64,000 bases of DNA from Rhizobium sp. BT03. GTDB taxonomy: Bacteria > Pseudomonadota > Alphaproteobacteria > Rhizobiales > Rhizobiaceae. The translations under genes were made by a program, and so were the position numbers. Positions 7,918 to 17,896 of this stretch are shown piece after piece; the stretch's first letter is position 1, and every line of letters begins with the position of its first letter. Where the stretch lies: NCBI RefSeq assembly GCF_030053155.1, contig NZ_CP125645.1, positions 186,001 through 250,000 of the forward strand. The letters are read 5' to 3'. Under the pieces are notes generated by a model, which was given only the letters and a program-made list of their open reading frames with translations, made no database searches and was not told the DNA's origin.

Positions 7918-9102
7918 TTACGGCAGCGCTTGCGGGGCGAGCCGCACATATTTGATGGCGCGCCGGTAATAGGTGTAGGCGACATGGAGCGTGCCGTCGC
8001 TGCCCTGGATGACCGAGGGATAGGAGAATTCGCGGTTCAGCGAATCCTTGGAATTGTTGCTGAGACAGAAGCCGTCGCCTGTATCAAGATCGATGCGATG
8101 CCGAAAGGTCCTGCCGCCATCCTTCGAGATCGCCAGGCTGAGCGGCGCGCGCGGCACACCCCAGACCGCCTTGCGGCCGGTATCGGCGACAATAGCGGCC
8201 TCCGAGGCCTCGCCACCCTCGATTTCGTCGTAGAGAGACTGGCGCCGCGCATCCGAGGTGCTTGCATTCGAATGGTTGTAAACCATTGCGATTGCTCCAT
8301 CATTCAGCACGGTTGCCTGGATCGAGGAGTTGTTGTTCGGCAGTTCGGTCGGCTCGGGCGCGCTCCAGCTCTCGCCGCCATCGGACGATCGGCTGGATAG
8401 AATGTTTTCGGCGAAACGGTTGCGGTAGAAGGCGATCATATCACCGCCGCCGAGCGGCAGGATATTCATGTGCACGGCGCCGATGCTGTCCGGAATATCG
8501 CGCATCTGCCAGCTCGCGCCGCCGTCGCGCGAGATCAGCACCGCAGCCGTATCGGCATCGCCGCTCCAGCGCTGGCCGCTAAGGCCGACGCAGCGGAAGA
8601 CCGGCAGCAGCCAGTCGCCCCTGCCGTTGACGACGATCTGCTGGCGAACGAAGGTGCCGGGGCTGTCGCAGAGGATGCGAACCGGGCCGAAGCTTTTGCC
8701 GCCGTCATCCGATATGCGGCATTTGACAATCGAGCCATCCTGATTGCCCGAGGTCTGCGAGGTATAGAGCAGCCACGTCTTTCCATCAGGAGCGTTGAAA
8801 ATCAACGGGTTCTGCTCGGATTTCTGAGGGTCGTCGCTCATCTTCTCCGGCTCGGACCAGCGCTCGGAGCCGGGCGCCAGCCGCGACATGTAAATCGAAA
8901 TATCGCCCATGCCTTCCATCGTGCCGCCGAACCAGACGCAGCTCAGCGTACCGTCGGGCAGAAAGGCGAGATTGGCTGCATGGTTCTGGATGCAGGGCGA
9001 GGGCAGATAGGCATCGGCACGGCCGGCGACAGAGGGGTTGCGGGTAACGACCCCGGTCATCAAAGCGGGCACGGCTTCCGAAGGCAGGCCGGTAAAATTC
9101 AT
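7918..9102 (-). CDS. BNR/Asp-box sialidase-fold protein (BNR_2 family), cytoplasmic
   Basis: A 394-residue six-bladed beta-propeller candidate with four Asp-box motifs: SDDGGKSFG (131), SRDGGASWQ (191), SSDGGESWS (239) and SKDGGRTFR (326), and a C-terminal YPSVIQGSDGTLHVAYTYYR (361-380) typical of the BNR_2 sialidase-like family. There is no signal peptide, so it should act in the cytoplasm on an imported substrate. Members are usually annotated exo-sialidase, but related propellers also include sugar lyases, so activity is open. ATG 9102 has GAGGAG upstream and lies 11 bases after the DapA-type gene stop, so both are co-transcribed. With an aldolase of the NanA/DapA superfamily next to it, sialic-acid-like or unsaturated uronic substrates are possible. 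No ManNAc kinase or epimerase is present. Confidence 0.8.
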   Translation of the reverse strand: MNFTGLPSEAVPALMTGVVTRNPSVAGRADAYLPSPCIQNHAANLAFLPDGTLSCVWFGGTMEGMGDISIYMSRLAPGSERWSEPEKMSDDPQKSEQNPLIFNAPDGKTWLLYTSQTSGNQDGSIVKCRISDDGGKSFGPVRILCDSPGTFVRQQIVVNGRGDWLLPVFRCVGLSGQRWSGDADTAAVLISRDGGASWQMRDIPDSIGAVHMNILPLGGGDMIAFYRNRFAENILSSRSSDGGESWSAPEPTELPNNNSSIQATVLNDGAIAMVYNHSNASTSDARRQSLYDEIEGGEASEAAIVADTGRKAVWGVPRAPLSLAISKDGGRTFRHRIDLDTGDGFCLSNNSKDSLNREFSYPSVIQGSDGTLHVAYTYYRRAIKYVRLAPQALP

Positions 9103-9113
9103 GGCGGATCTCC

Positions 9114-10016
9114 TCAAGGCAGCTTGGCGTAGCTTTCGGCGAGTGCGGCATAATCCGTCTCGCTCAGCGGCATCAGCGGCGCGCGCGTGCGCTTCCAGGC
9201 AGGATTGCCGGTCTTCAATCCCACCATTGCCTTGATGGTCGGGATCTGCACGTAGGAATTGGAAAGCGTGCGATAGGCGTTGATGCGTGCTTGCGCCGCC
9301 TCGACCTCGGCGGCTCGCGCCTCGTCATGGATATGGTCGTAGATGGTGCGCAGCGAATCCGCCACCAGATTGGAGGTGGCCGTGATGCAGCCAGCGCCGC
9401 CGGCCTTCATGAGTGGCAGCAGCAGCGGATCGGCGCCGGCCAGGACCGAGAAACCGGGATGAGCTGCGATGACGGCCTGCATGTTATTGAAATCGCCGGC
9501 AGATTCCTTGATTCCGACGACCGTTTCCGGGAAGGCCGCAATCAGCCTGCCGATCAGCGGAATGGAGAGCGGCACGCCCGAGACCTGCGGAATATGATAG
9601 AGGATGACCTGCAGGCGGGTGTCGGCGACCTTTTCCAGAACTTGCGAATAGGCGGCAAACAGGCCGTCGTCGGAGACGCCCTTGTAATAGAAGGGCGGCA
9701 GCATCACCACCTTGGTGACGCCGAGCGACAGGGCGTGCCGCGTCAGTTCCACGGTCTCCGGAATGGCGACGACACCGGTGCCCGGCAAAAGCCTGTCGGC
9801 CGGAATGCCGGCCTTCACCGCCGCCTCCAATATGGCGCGGCGCTCGGCTCCGGAGAAGGAATTGGCTTCTCCGGTCGTGCCGAGCAGGGCCACGCCATGA
9901 CATCCCTCGGCCAGCAGCCGCCGGCAGTGATCGGTGAAAAGGGTGAGGTCGGGCCTATTGTCTGCCGTCAGCGGCGTTGCGGCCGCGCTGAATACGCCTG
10001 TGATCCTGTGGCTCAT
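9114..10016 (-). CDS. DapA/NanA-superfamily aldolase (dihydrodipicolinate synthase family)
   Basis: A 300-residue TIM-barrel class I aldolase. GTTGEANSFSGAERRAI (about residues 45-61), the Tyr in LYHIPQVSGVPLS (about residues 136-148) and the Schiff-base Lys in VVGIKESAGDFNNM (about residues 161-174) are visible. Superfamily members cleave or form 2-keto acids with pyruvate (sialic acid lyase, 2-keto-3-deoxygluconate aldolase, dihydrodipicolinate synthase). Placement in a catabolic operon argues against lysine synthesis. ATG 10016 is preceded by GAGGAGGG. A longer frame reaches 10160 but has no ribosome site. It heads the leftward arm and is divergent from the ABC importer, sharing a 328-bp AT-rich regulatory region. 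Confidence 0.87.
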   Translation of the reverse strand: MSHRITGVFSAAATPLTADNRPDLTLFTDHCRRLLAEGCHGVALLGTTGEANSFSGAERRAILEAAVKAGIPADRLLPGTGVVAIPETVELTRHALSLGVTKVVMLPPFYYKGVSDDGLFAAYSQVLEKVADTRLQVILYHIPQVSGVPLSIPLIGRLIAAFPETVVGIKESAGDFNNMQAVIAAHPGFSVLAGADPLLLPLMKAGGAGCITATSNLVADSLRTIYDHIHDEARAAEVEAAQARINAYRTLSNSYVQIPTIKAMVGLKTGNPAWKRTRAPLMPLSETDYAALAESYAKLP

Positions 10017-10132
10017 TCCGCCCTCCTCGGTGCGTCCTGTCTTTTCCGGTGCGCGTTCGAACCGCACGGCTGCACGGGCAATTGTCATTCGTCTGTCGCG
10101 ATGGATTGCGAAAAACTTTGCCATTGCAGCGC

Positions 10133-10151
10133 TTTTGTCAAGAAGACAAAA
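10133..10151. promoter_or_regulatory. Perfect inverted repeat TTTTGTC-N5-GACAAAA, candidate GntR operator
   Basis: Seven-base perfect arms at 10133-10139 and 10145-10151 surround AAGAA in the divergent region between the aldolase and the importer. The half TTGTCAAG is also present at 7639-7646, upstream of the Fe-ADH gene. Size and symmetry fit a dimeric GntR/FadR-family regulator. Assignment to the regulator at 17113 is inference. Confidence 0.45.
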
Positions 10152-10230
10152 TGCGCTCATTCCGGATTGAAAAATTATCTATTTGTTATTGTTGCAATAT
10201 TTTTCGTCATAAATTTTGTTGCAGCAAAAA

Positions 10231-10261
10231 TTGCGATTTTTTGTTGACATATTTACAATAA
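10231..10261 (+). promoter_or_regulatory. Promoter candidate of the importer operon
   Basis: TTGCGA (10231-10236) and TACAAT (10255-10260) are 18 bases apart in the very AT-rich stretch before the importer. A TTGACA lies at 10244-10249 and the locus-shared TTTACAATAA at 10252-10261 overlaps the proposed -10. The transcript would have a leader of about 80 bases before ATG 10345. Confidence 0.4.
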
Positions 10262-10344
10262 CGAGAGAACGATATGGGACGGATTGTGCTGCGCCTGGCA
10301 GGTGCAGGGAGAGCGCTGCCGAATTCACCGTGGGAGGGAATGCC

Positions 10345-11982
10345 ATGTCTTTTGATCAATCTGAAAAAACCAATCTATCGCGCCGCAACGCGCTGAAGCT
10401 CGGTCTTGCGGCCGGCGTCGGCCTCACCGTGTTCGGGATGAATGCCCGCATCGTGATGGCCGATGAGGGCCAGGTTCTGAAGGTCGCGCATCCGGCCTTC
10501 GACCAGGACTGGTCGCCGCTGCGCGGCGGCGGCAGGACGTTCCGCTGGAATTCGATCTGGTGGGCGGCGCCGATGTATTTCGACAGCCAGGGCAATATCA
10601 AGCCTTACGTCTTCACCAGCTGGGAATCGGCCGACAACACGGTATGGACCTTCAAGATCGATCCCAAGGCCGTCTTCTCGGACGGCAGCAAGATCACCTC
10701 GGCCGACGTCAAGGGATCGTGGGAAGTCGCCTCGATGCCGAACACCAAGAGCCAGCGCGCCGACCAGGTGCTGAGCAAGGTCAAGGGTTACGCCGAAATC
10801 GCCGCCGGCTCCGGCAACGAGCTGACGGGTGTGGCCACACCCGACGAGGGCACGGTCGTCGTGACGCTCGCCGCTGCCGATCCGATCTTCTTCATGCGCC
10901 TGGCAAACCACATCGCGCCGATCACCAAAGCGTCGCAATCGCGCGGCAGCGACGGCGAGGAAATCATCGACTGGTATAAGCCCGAAAACAAGCCGGTCTT
11001 CTCCGGCCCCTTCAAGCTGACGAGCATCGATATCGATGCCGGCAAGATCACATTCGAGCCGAATGAGAACTTCTTCGGGTCGAAGCCGAAGCTTGCCCGC
11101 ATCGACATCACCTCGATCGAGGACAATGTCACCGCGACATCGCTGATCAAGTCCGGCGAGTTCAACGCCCATACCGAGCTCGTCACTTCGACGATCATCC
11201 AGGATCTCGGCCCGGAATTCTCGGCCGGCCCGCTGATCCCGACCAGCCAGCACTTCTGGTTCAACATCTCCCGCGCGCCGATGGACGATCCGAAGGTGCG
11301 CCAGGCGCTGATCATGGCGGTCGATCGCGACGGCCTGTTCAAGGCCTCCTATCCCGATGGGCCGCACAAGAAGGCCGATCAGATCCTCAATTCGGTTCCC
11401 GGCGCCGACAATTCCGGCTTTGAGCCCTTTCCCTATGATCCGGCAGCCGCCAAGAAGCTGCTTGCCGAATCGAGCTATGGCGGGCCCGAGCGCCTGCCGA
11501 AGATCCTGTTCGTCGGCATTTCGGCGCCGGCCATCCAGGCCGCCGCCCAGTTCATCGCCGAGCAGTGGCGCCAGAATCTCGGCATCACGGCCGTCGACAT
11601 GAAACCGCAGCAGGACGCCTATGCCGGTCCGGATCAGAACTCGGTCCAGATCTTCCGCGACGACGTCGGCACCCGTGTTCCCGACGCCGTTTCCTATCTC
11701 ACGGGCAGCATCGCCTCGACCTCGTCGAACGCGCAGAACAAGCTCGGCGGATACAAGAACGACAAGGTCGACAGCGCCCTTGCCGAAGCGGCGACCAAGG
11801 CTGCGGACGATCCGCAGCGCATCTCTCTCGCCCAGGAGGCCCAGAAGGCGTTCCGCGAGGATTGGGCCTTCATCCCGTGGTATTCTCAGGCGATGTCGCG
11901 CTGGGCCACCAAGGAGGTCAAGGGCATGGAGAAGAACCTCGACTGGCAGATCGCCGAACCCTGGAACATTTCGATCGGCTGA
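10345..11982 (+). CDS. Peptide/opine-type ABC transporter substrate-binding protein (SBP_bac_5), Tat signal
   Basis: A 545-residue periplasmic binding protein of the SBP_bac_5 (DppA/OppA/NikA) family. A twin-arginine signal (LSRRNALKLG, residues 11-20) is followed by a hydrophobic stretch and an ADEG mature start near residue 38. The family features WTFKIDPKAVFSDGSKITSADV and the late DDPKVRQALIMAVDRDGLF are present. ATG 10345 has GGGAGGGA upstream; an open frame extends back to 10216 through the promoter and is not used. It binds the substrate for permeases 12110-14028. Family members take up peptides but also oligosaccharides and glycosides, and here the neighbours point to an acidic sugar or oligosaccharide. 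Confidence 0.92.
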   Translation: MSFDQSEKTNLSRRNALKLGLAAGVGLTVFGMNARIVMADEGQVLKVAHPAFDQDWSPLRGGGRTFRWNSIWWAAPMYFDSQGNIKPYVFTSWESADNTVWTFKIDPKAVFSDGSKITSADVKGSWEVASMPNTKSQRADQVLSKVKGYAEIAAGSGNELTGVATPDEGTVVVTLAAADPIFFMRLANHIAPITKASQSRGSDGEEIIDWYKPENKPVFSGPFKLTSIDIDAGKITFEPNENFFGSKPKLARIDITSIEDNVTATSLIKSGEFNAHTELVTSTIIQDLGPEFSAGPLIPTSQHFWFNISRAPMDDPKVRQALIMAVDRDGLFKASYPDGPHKKADQILNSVPGADNSGFEPFPYDPAAAKKLLAESSYGGPERLPKILFVGISAPAIQAAAQFIAEQWRQNLGITAVDMKPQQDAYAGPDQNSVQIFRDDVGTRVPDAVSYLTGSIASTSSNAQNKLGGYKNDKVDSALAEAATKAADDPQRISLAQEAQKAFREDWAFIPWYSQAMSRWATKEVKGMEKNLDWQIAEPWNISIG

Positions 11983-12109
11983 TTGGGCCTCTCGTTTCTG
12001 ACAATGAGCGCGCGAGGGCCGCAAGGCCTTCGCGCAAGTTTCAAGAAGAGATGCGATCCGCCGGGCTTCTGCAAAGGGCGGGAACGCATCGAACAGGTGG
12101 GAGGTGGCC

Positions 12110-13066
12110 TTGCTGCGCTACGTGCTAACCCGGTTTGCCATCTGGATTCCGTCCGTCCTGGTGGTGATGCTGGCGGTCTACGCGCTGGCCTTTTATGGCG
12201 CCGGCGATCCGATCAAGCTGATCTTCCTGCGCGCGCCGGGCGACGTCGCCTATAATCCGCAGCGCATCGAGGCCATCCGCGAAAGCGCCGGCCTCAACAG
12301 GCCCTTCATCGAGCAATTCGGGCTTTACATCTGGAATCTGCTGCACGGCCAGTTCGGCAATTCGCTGACCTCGGGCCGCGCCGTCTGGGCAATGGTCTCG
12401 GCCGCGGCCCCGGTTTCATTCCAGCTTGCCCTCTGTTCCGTCATCCTGACGACCGTCGTCGCGATCCCGCTCGGCATGATCGCGGCGCTGAACCAGAATT
12501 CGCGCCTCGACTATGCCATTCTGGGCTCGGCGCTTTTCCTCTGGGCGATCCCGGCCTATGTCGCAGGCCCCTTGCTGATGGTCGGCCTCATCGTGCTGCT
12601 CCCGGGCGCGAGCGTGCCTTATGGCTGGGGCGGCATCTTCGATGTCCGCATCCTGCTGCCGCTGCTGGTGCTTTCCTTCCAGCCGATCGCGCTGATCGTG
12701 CGCCAGACCCGGGCCGCCGTCATCGAGGTGCTGTCGGAGGATTTCGTCCGCACGGCGCGCGCCAAGGGCGTGCCGGAGATCATCGTGGCGCTGCGTCATA
12801 TCCTGCGGCCGGTGCTGACGCCTGTCGTGACGCAGCTCGGCCTGATCATGATCACCATCGTCAACGGCGCGATCTTCGTCGAACTGGTCTTCGGCCTGCC
12901 GGGTCTTGGGCGCCTGACGGTGCAGGCGCTGATCAATTCGGATTACCCCGTCATCCTGGCGATCACGCTGATCGGATCGTTCCTGGTGATGGTGTCGAAC
13001 CTTTTGGTCGACGTGCTCTATCCGCTGCTCGATCCACGCGCCAATGATGCAAGAAGGAGCCGCTGA
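12110..13066 (+). CDS. ABC transporter permease, DppB-like
   Basis: A 318-residue inner-membrane permease with about six hydrophobic segments and the cytoplasmic loop VRTARAKGVPEIIVALRHIL, the EAA contact site for the ATPases. TTG 12110 is preferred because it gives the typical start MLRYVLTRF with GGGAGG 5 bases upstream; GTG 12104 would overlap that ribosome site. It pairs with 13069-14028 to form the channel of the importer and lies 127 bases after the binding-protein gene. Confidence 0.9.
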   Translation: MLRYVLTRFAIWIPSVLVVMLAVYALAFYGAGDPIKLIFLRAPGDVAYNPQRIEAIRESAGLNRPFIEQFGLYIWNLLHGQFGNSLTSGRAVWAMVSAAAPVSFQLALCSVILTTVVAIPLGMIAALNQNSRLDYAILGSALFLWAIPAYVAGPLLMVGLIVLLPGASVPYGWGGIFDVRILLPLLVLSFQPIALIVRQTRAAVIEVLSEDFVRTARAKGVPEIIVALRHILRPVLTPVVTQLGLIMITIVNGAIFVELVFGLPGLGRLTVQALINSDYPVILAITLIGSFLVMVSNLLVDVLYPLLDPRANDARRSR

Positions 13067-13068
13067 CC

Positions 13069-14024
13069 ATGTCCGCAATCCCTCTTTCCACCCCTGAAAC
13101 CATCGAGGAACAGCCGGTCAGCCTGTGGCGCGACGCCTGGTACCGGCTGAAACGCAACAAGCTCGCGGTCTTCGGTCTCGTCGTCGTGCTGATCCTTGCT
13201 TTCACGGCGATCTTCGGGCCTTACCTGACGCCCTATGACTATCTCGGCCAGGACCTCAACGCCCGCAACGCGCTGCCGTCGATGAGCCATCTCTTCGGAA
13301 CCGACGATCTCGGCCGTGACGTCTTCAGCCGTGTGGTCTTCGGCACGCGAACCGCTTTCCTCGTCGCCGTCATCGTCACCTTCTTCGCCGTGCTGATCGG
13401 CCTGACCCTCGGCGCTGTGGCCGGGTTCTTCGGCAATCCCTTCGACCGCGCCATCATGTGGCTGACCGACGTGACGATGTCGGTTCCCAACCTGCTGCTC
13501 GTCGTCGTCATCAACGCCTCGCTGAAATCGCCGATCACCCGCTGGATGGAGGCGCGCTACCTCGAGACCCTCAATCCCTTCTACCGCCAGACGATCTGGG
13601 TGGATTTCATTCTCGTCTTCGGGTCGATGGCGCTGATCTCCTGGCCGCCTTACGCGCGCCTGGTGCGCGCCCAGGTCCTGTCGATCCGCAGCCGGCCCTA
13701 TATCACTGCGGCCCAGGCGCTCGGCCTGTCGAACTGGGTCATCATCAAGCGTTATGTCGTGCCGAATGCGCTCGGGCCGCTGATCGTCTCGGTCAGTGCC
13801 GGTCTCGGCACGGCGATGGTGCTGGAAAGCGCCTTCAGCTTCCTCGGAGTGGGCGTCAATCCGCCGACGCCGAGCTGGGGCAACATGATCTCGGACGGCC
13901 TTCGCGTCTGGCAGCATTATCCGCATCTTCTCGCCGCTCCGGCGGCCGTGCTCGGCCTCGCCTCGGTTGCCTTCAGCTTCCTCGGCGACGGCCTCAACGA
14001 CGCGCTCAATCCGCGGGGGAGCAA

Positions 14025-14028
<4 letters not shown>
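13069..14028 (+). CDS. ABC transporter permease, DppC-like
   Basis: A 319-residue permease with a soluble N-terminus (about 35 residues), the OppC-type N-terminal segment, the family motif LFGTDDLGRDVFSRVVFGTR (about residues 76-95), five to six membrane spans and the EAA loop ITAAQALGLSNWVIIKRYV. A long periplasmic loop (about residues 155-185) is typical of the DppC branch. AAGGAG precedes ATG 13069, two bases after the previous stop, and its TGA overlaps the ATPase ATG by 4 bases, indicating coupled translation. Confidence 0.92.
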
Positions 14029-15028
<1,000 letters not shown>

Positions 15029-15032
<4 letters not shown>

Positions 15033-16024
15033 TGGCTGCGCAACCGCTGCTCAAGGTCGAAAACCTGGTCAAGCATTTCCACGTCAAGCTCGGCGCCTTC
15101 GGTGAACGCTCGGCAACCGTCTACGCGCTCGACAATGTCGATCTCGACATCATGGAAGGAGAGACGCTGAGCCTCGTCGGCGAATCCGGCTGCGGCAAAT
15201 CGACGACCGGCTTCACCATCCTCAATCTCTACAAGGCGACCAGCGGCAGGGTCGTCTATAAGGGCCAGGATCTCGCCACACTCGACGAGAAGCAGATGCG
15301 GCCGTTCCGCCGCGACCTGCAGATCGTCTTCCAGGATCCCTATTCGACACTCAATCCGCGCATGACGGTGGGCGAGGCGATCGGTGAGCCGATCCTCTTC
15401 CACAAGCTCTGCACCAAGGCCGAACTCAAGGAAAAAGTAGCGGCGCTGCTGACCGATGTCGGCCTGCCGACACGCTTTGCCCAGCGTTACCCGCACGAAC
15501 TCTCAGGCGGCCAGCGCCAGCGCGTCGTCATTGCCCGGGCGCTGGCCTGCCAGCCGAAATTCATCGTCTGCGATGAGGCAATCTCGGCGCTCGACGTGTC
15601 GATCCAGGCGCAGATCATCAACCTGCTGCTCGATCTGCAGGAGAAATACGGGCTGACTTACCTCTTCATCGCCCATGACCTTGCGGTGGTGCGCCATATC
15701 AGCACCCGCGTCGGCGTCATGTATCTCGGGCGGCTCGCCGAACTGGCGACTCGCGAGGAGCTTTTCGACAATCCGCTGCACCCCTATACTAGGGCGCTGC
15801 TGTCGGCCGTCCCGGAGACCGATCCGGAGCATGAGCGCACACGCCAGCGCCAGATCCTGCAGGGCGATGTGCCGAGCCCGCTGAACCCGCCATCCGGCTG
15901 CCGTTTCCACACGCGCTGCCCGATTGCCATGGATGTCTGCAGCAAGGTCATCCCTGTCTGGAAGGAAGCCAGGCCCGGTCATCTCGTGGCCTGCCATGCG
16001 GTCAATACGGAAGAGATCGCATGA
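15029..16024 (+). CDS. ABC transporter ATP-binding protein, DppF-like
   Basis: A 331-residue partner ATPase with Walker [10 protein letters not shown] (about residues 51-59), [13 protein letters not shown], signature LSGGQRQRV, Walker [13 protein letters not shown] and the switch FIAHDLAVV, then the cysteine-containing oligopeptide C-terminal region [14 protein letters not shown]. It overlaps both neighbours by 4 bases. The DUF1537 kinase starts within its last codons, which ties uptake of the substrate to its phosphorylation in one transcript. Confidence 0.93.
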
Positions 16025-17091
16025 CGCTGAAGGCCGCGATCATCGCCGACGATCTGACGGGCGCGCTCGATACGGGCACGCCCTTCGTCGCGGCCGGCCT
16101 TTCGGTCGCGGTCGCCGTCGATGTCGAAGCGGCGCAGGCAGCGATCGCCACCGGCTGCGATGTCGTGGTCGTCAATACCGCCTCGCGCGCGCTTGGCGAG
16201 CACGAAGCCGCCGAAAGGGTGCGATCGGCGACGAAGGTGTTGCGTGATGTGAGGCCTGCCGTCGTCATGAAGAAGATCGACTCCCGGCTCAAGGGCAATG
16301 TCGCGGCGGAAAGCCTGGCGCTGGCGGATGCGCTCGGCCTGAAGAATATCCTGGTGGCGCCCGCCATCCCCGATCAGGAGCGCCTGACCTACCGGGGCTG
16401 CGTCGTCGGCCGGGGTGTCGACAGGCCGCTGCCGATTGCCGATCTGTTCGCGGGTCGCGCGGATAATGTTGCCGTTGCCGTTGCCGATGCCGAGGACGAT
16501 ACCGATCTCGATCAGATCGTCGAGGGTCATGTCTGGCTGACGACGCTCGGCGTCGGTGCGCGCGGCCTCGGCGCGGCCTTCGCCCGCCGGCTCGGCGAAA
16601 CCGAGCGACGGCCGGTGACGGAATTTGCGGCGACTCCGCGCACGCTGTTTGCCTTCGGCTCGCGCGATCCGATCACCTCAGCCCAGATGAACCGGCTCGA
16701 AACCTCCGGCGCCTTGCGTATGGTGGTGGATGCCCCGATGGGGCAGATCGAATGCGGGGAGGGGCTGGCGCTGCCGGTGCTGCTGCGCTGCAGCGGCGAG
16801 ATGGCGGCCGATGCGGCGCTCGTCGCCGGTGATTTTGCGGCAGGCGTCAAAAGGGTGATCGACGATACGAGACCCGATATGCTGATGGTCGGCGGCGGCG
16901 ATACGGCGCTTGCGGTTTTCCAGGCGCTTGGTGTCAGGGTGCTCATGCCGAAGGGCGAGATCGAGGCCGGTGTCCCCTGGTTCGATGTCACGGCCGCCGA
17001 TGGGCGGTCTTTTCGGTGCGCCGTCAAGTCGGGGGGCTTCGGTAAGCCGGATAGTTTGTTAAAACTGGTTCTTCGGAATCAGGCGGCATAA
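16021..17091 (+). CDS. DUF1537 four-carbon acid sugar kinase family protein
   Basis: A 356-residue protein with the N-terminal substrate-domain motif IIADDLTGALDTG (residues 7-19), KKIDSRLKGNV (about residues 83-93) and the C-terminal nucleotide-domain motif LMVGGGDTALAVFQALG (about residues 283-299). Characterised members phosphorylate D-threonate, L-threonate, D-erythronate or related acids at O4 using ATP, after which PdxA2-type enzymes generate dihydroxyacetone phosphate. A PdxA-like gene sits in this locus. The protein is shorter than the roughly 420 residues common for the family, the deficit apparently lying between the two domains. It starts inside the last ATPase gene (4-base overlap). 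Confidence 0.87.
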   Translation: MTLKAAIIADDLTGALDTGTPFVAAGLSVAVAVDVEAAQAAIATGCDVVVVNTASRALGEHEAAERVRSATKVLRDVRPAVVMKKIDSRLKGNVAAESLALADALGLKNILVAPAIPDQERLTYRGCVVGRGVDRPLPIADLFAGRADNVAVAVADAEDDTDLDQIVEGHVWLTTLGVGARGLGAAFARRLGETERRPVTEFAATPRTLFAFGSRDPITSAQMNRLETSGALRMVVDAPMGQIECGEGLALPVLLRCSGEMAADAALVAGDFAAGVKRVIDDTRPDMLMVGGGDTALAVFQALGVRVLMPKGEIEAGVPWFDVTAADGRSFRCAVKSGGFGKPDSLLKLVLRNQAA

Positions 17092-17112
17092 GATACCGCC
17101 GGGGAGAATGAT

Positions 17113-17877
17113 GTGGTTGAAGTGAACGGCGAATCTTTGAACGCGGAAGCCGGCCCGCCGGGCAAGCCCGAGCGCGGCAAGGCCGTCAAGCTGGTCGATC
17201 GTGTCTTCGACCAGCTGCTCGAGCGTATCCGCGGCGGGAACTATCCGCCGGATTCACGCCTGCCCGGCGAGCATGAACTTGCCTCGATGCTGGGTGTTTC
17301 CAGGCCGATCGTGCGCGATGCGCTGGCCCGCCTGCGCGATCAGGGCATGGTCTATGCCCGACAGGGCGCCGGCACCTTCGTCAGCGCCCATGGCTCGCCG
17401 ACAACGCAGCTCGCCTATTCGCCGGTCAAGACTATTGCCGACATTCAGCGCTGCTACGAATTCCGCCTGACCATCGAACCGGCCGCCGCCTATTTCGCCG
17501 CCAAGCGCCGCAATGAGCAGGCGATCCAGAAGATCGCCAGCGCCCTTGCCGATCTGCGCGAGGCGACCAGCCACCAGCTTCACCGCACGGATGCCGATTT
17601 CATCTTCCACCGCGCCGTGACTGAAGCAGCCAACAATCACTATTATACGGCCTCGATCGATGCGCTGAAGGCCCATATCGCCGTCGGCATGCATCTGCAC
17701 GGCCTGTCCCTGCTTGGCCCCCGCCAAGGGCTGGAACAGGTCTATGAAGAGCATAACGCCATCTACAAGGCGATCGCCGACGGGCGGGCCGACGACGCGC
17801 AAAGGCTGATGAAGGCGCATCTCGAAGGTTCCCGCGACCGTCTGTTCGAGGGCAGGGCGCTCGACCTGTCCTTCTGA
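17113..17877 (+). CDS. GntR-family transcriptional regulator, FadR/FCD subgroup
   Basis: A 254-residue regulator with an N-terminal winged helix (LPGEHELASMLGVSRPIVRD and the wing GMVYARQGAGTFVS, about residues 52-95) and a C-terminal FCD ligand domain with candidate metal ligands (Asp/His in DADFIFHRAVTEAANNHYY and later His residues). The start is GTG 17113, six bases after GGGGAG. It closes the rightward arm, 21 bases after the kinase gene, and is the natural local regulator of both arms, probably released from DNA by a pathway acid. Candidate operators are the inverted repeat at 10133-10151 and the shared TTTACAATAA sites. Confidence 0.9.
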   Translation: MVEVNGESLNAEAGPPGKPERGKAVKLVDRVFDQLLERIRGGNYPPDSRLPGEHELASMLGVSRPIVRDALARLRDQGMVYARQGAGTFVSAHGSPTTQLAYSPVKTIADIQRCYEFRLTIEPAAAYFAAKRRNEQAIQKIASALADLREATSHQLHRTDADFIFHRAVTEAANNHYYTASIDALKAHIAVGMHLHGLSLLGPRQGLEQVYEEHNAIYKAIADGRADDAQRLMKAHLEGSRDRLFEGRALDLSF

Positions 17878-17896
17878 GGCGGATCGGCGCTTTCCC

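Noticed and set aside
9114..10016. Housekeeping dapA for lysine synthesis
   Set aside because: Operon context (BNR protein, importer, DUF1537, PdxA2) points to catabolism.
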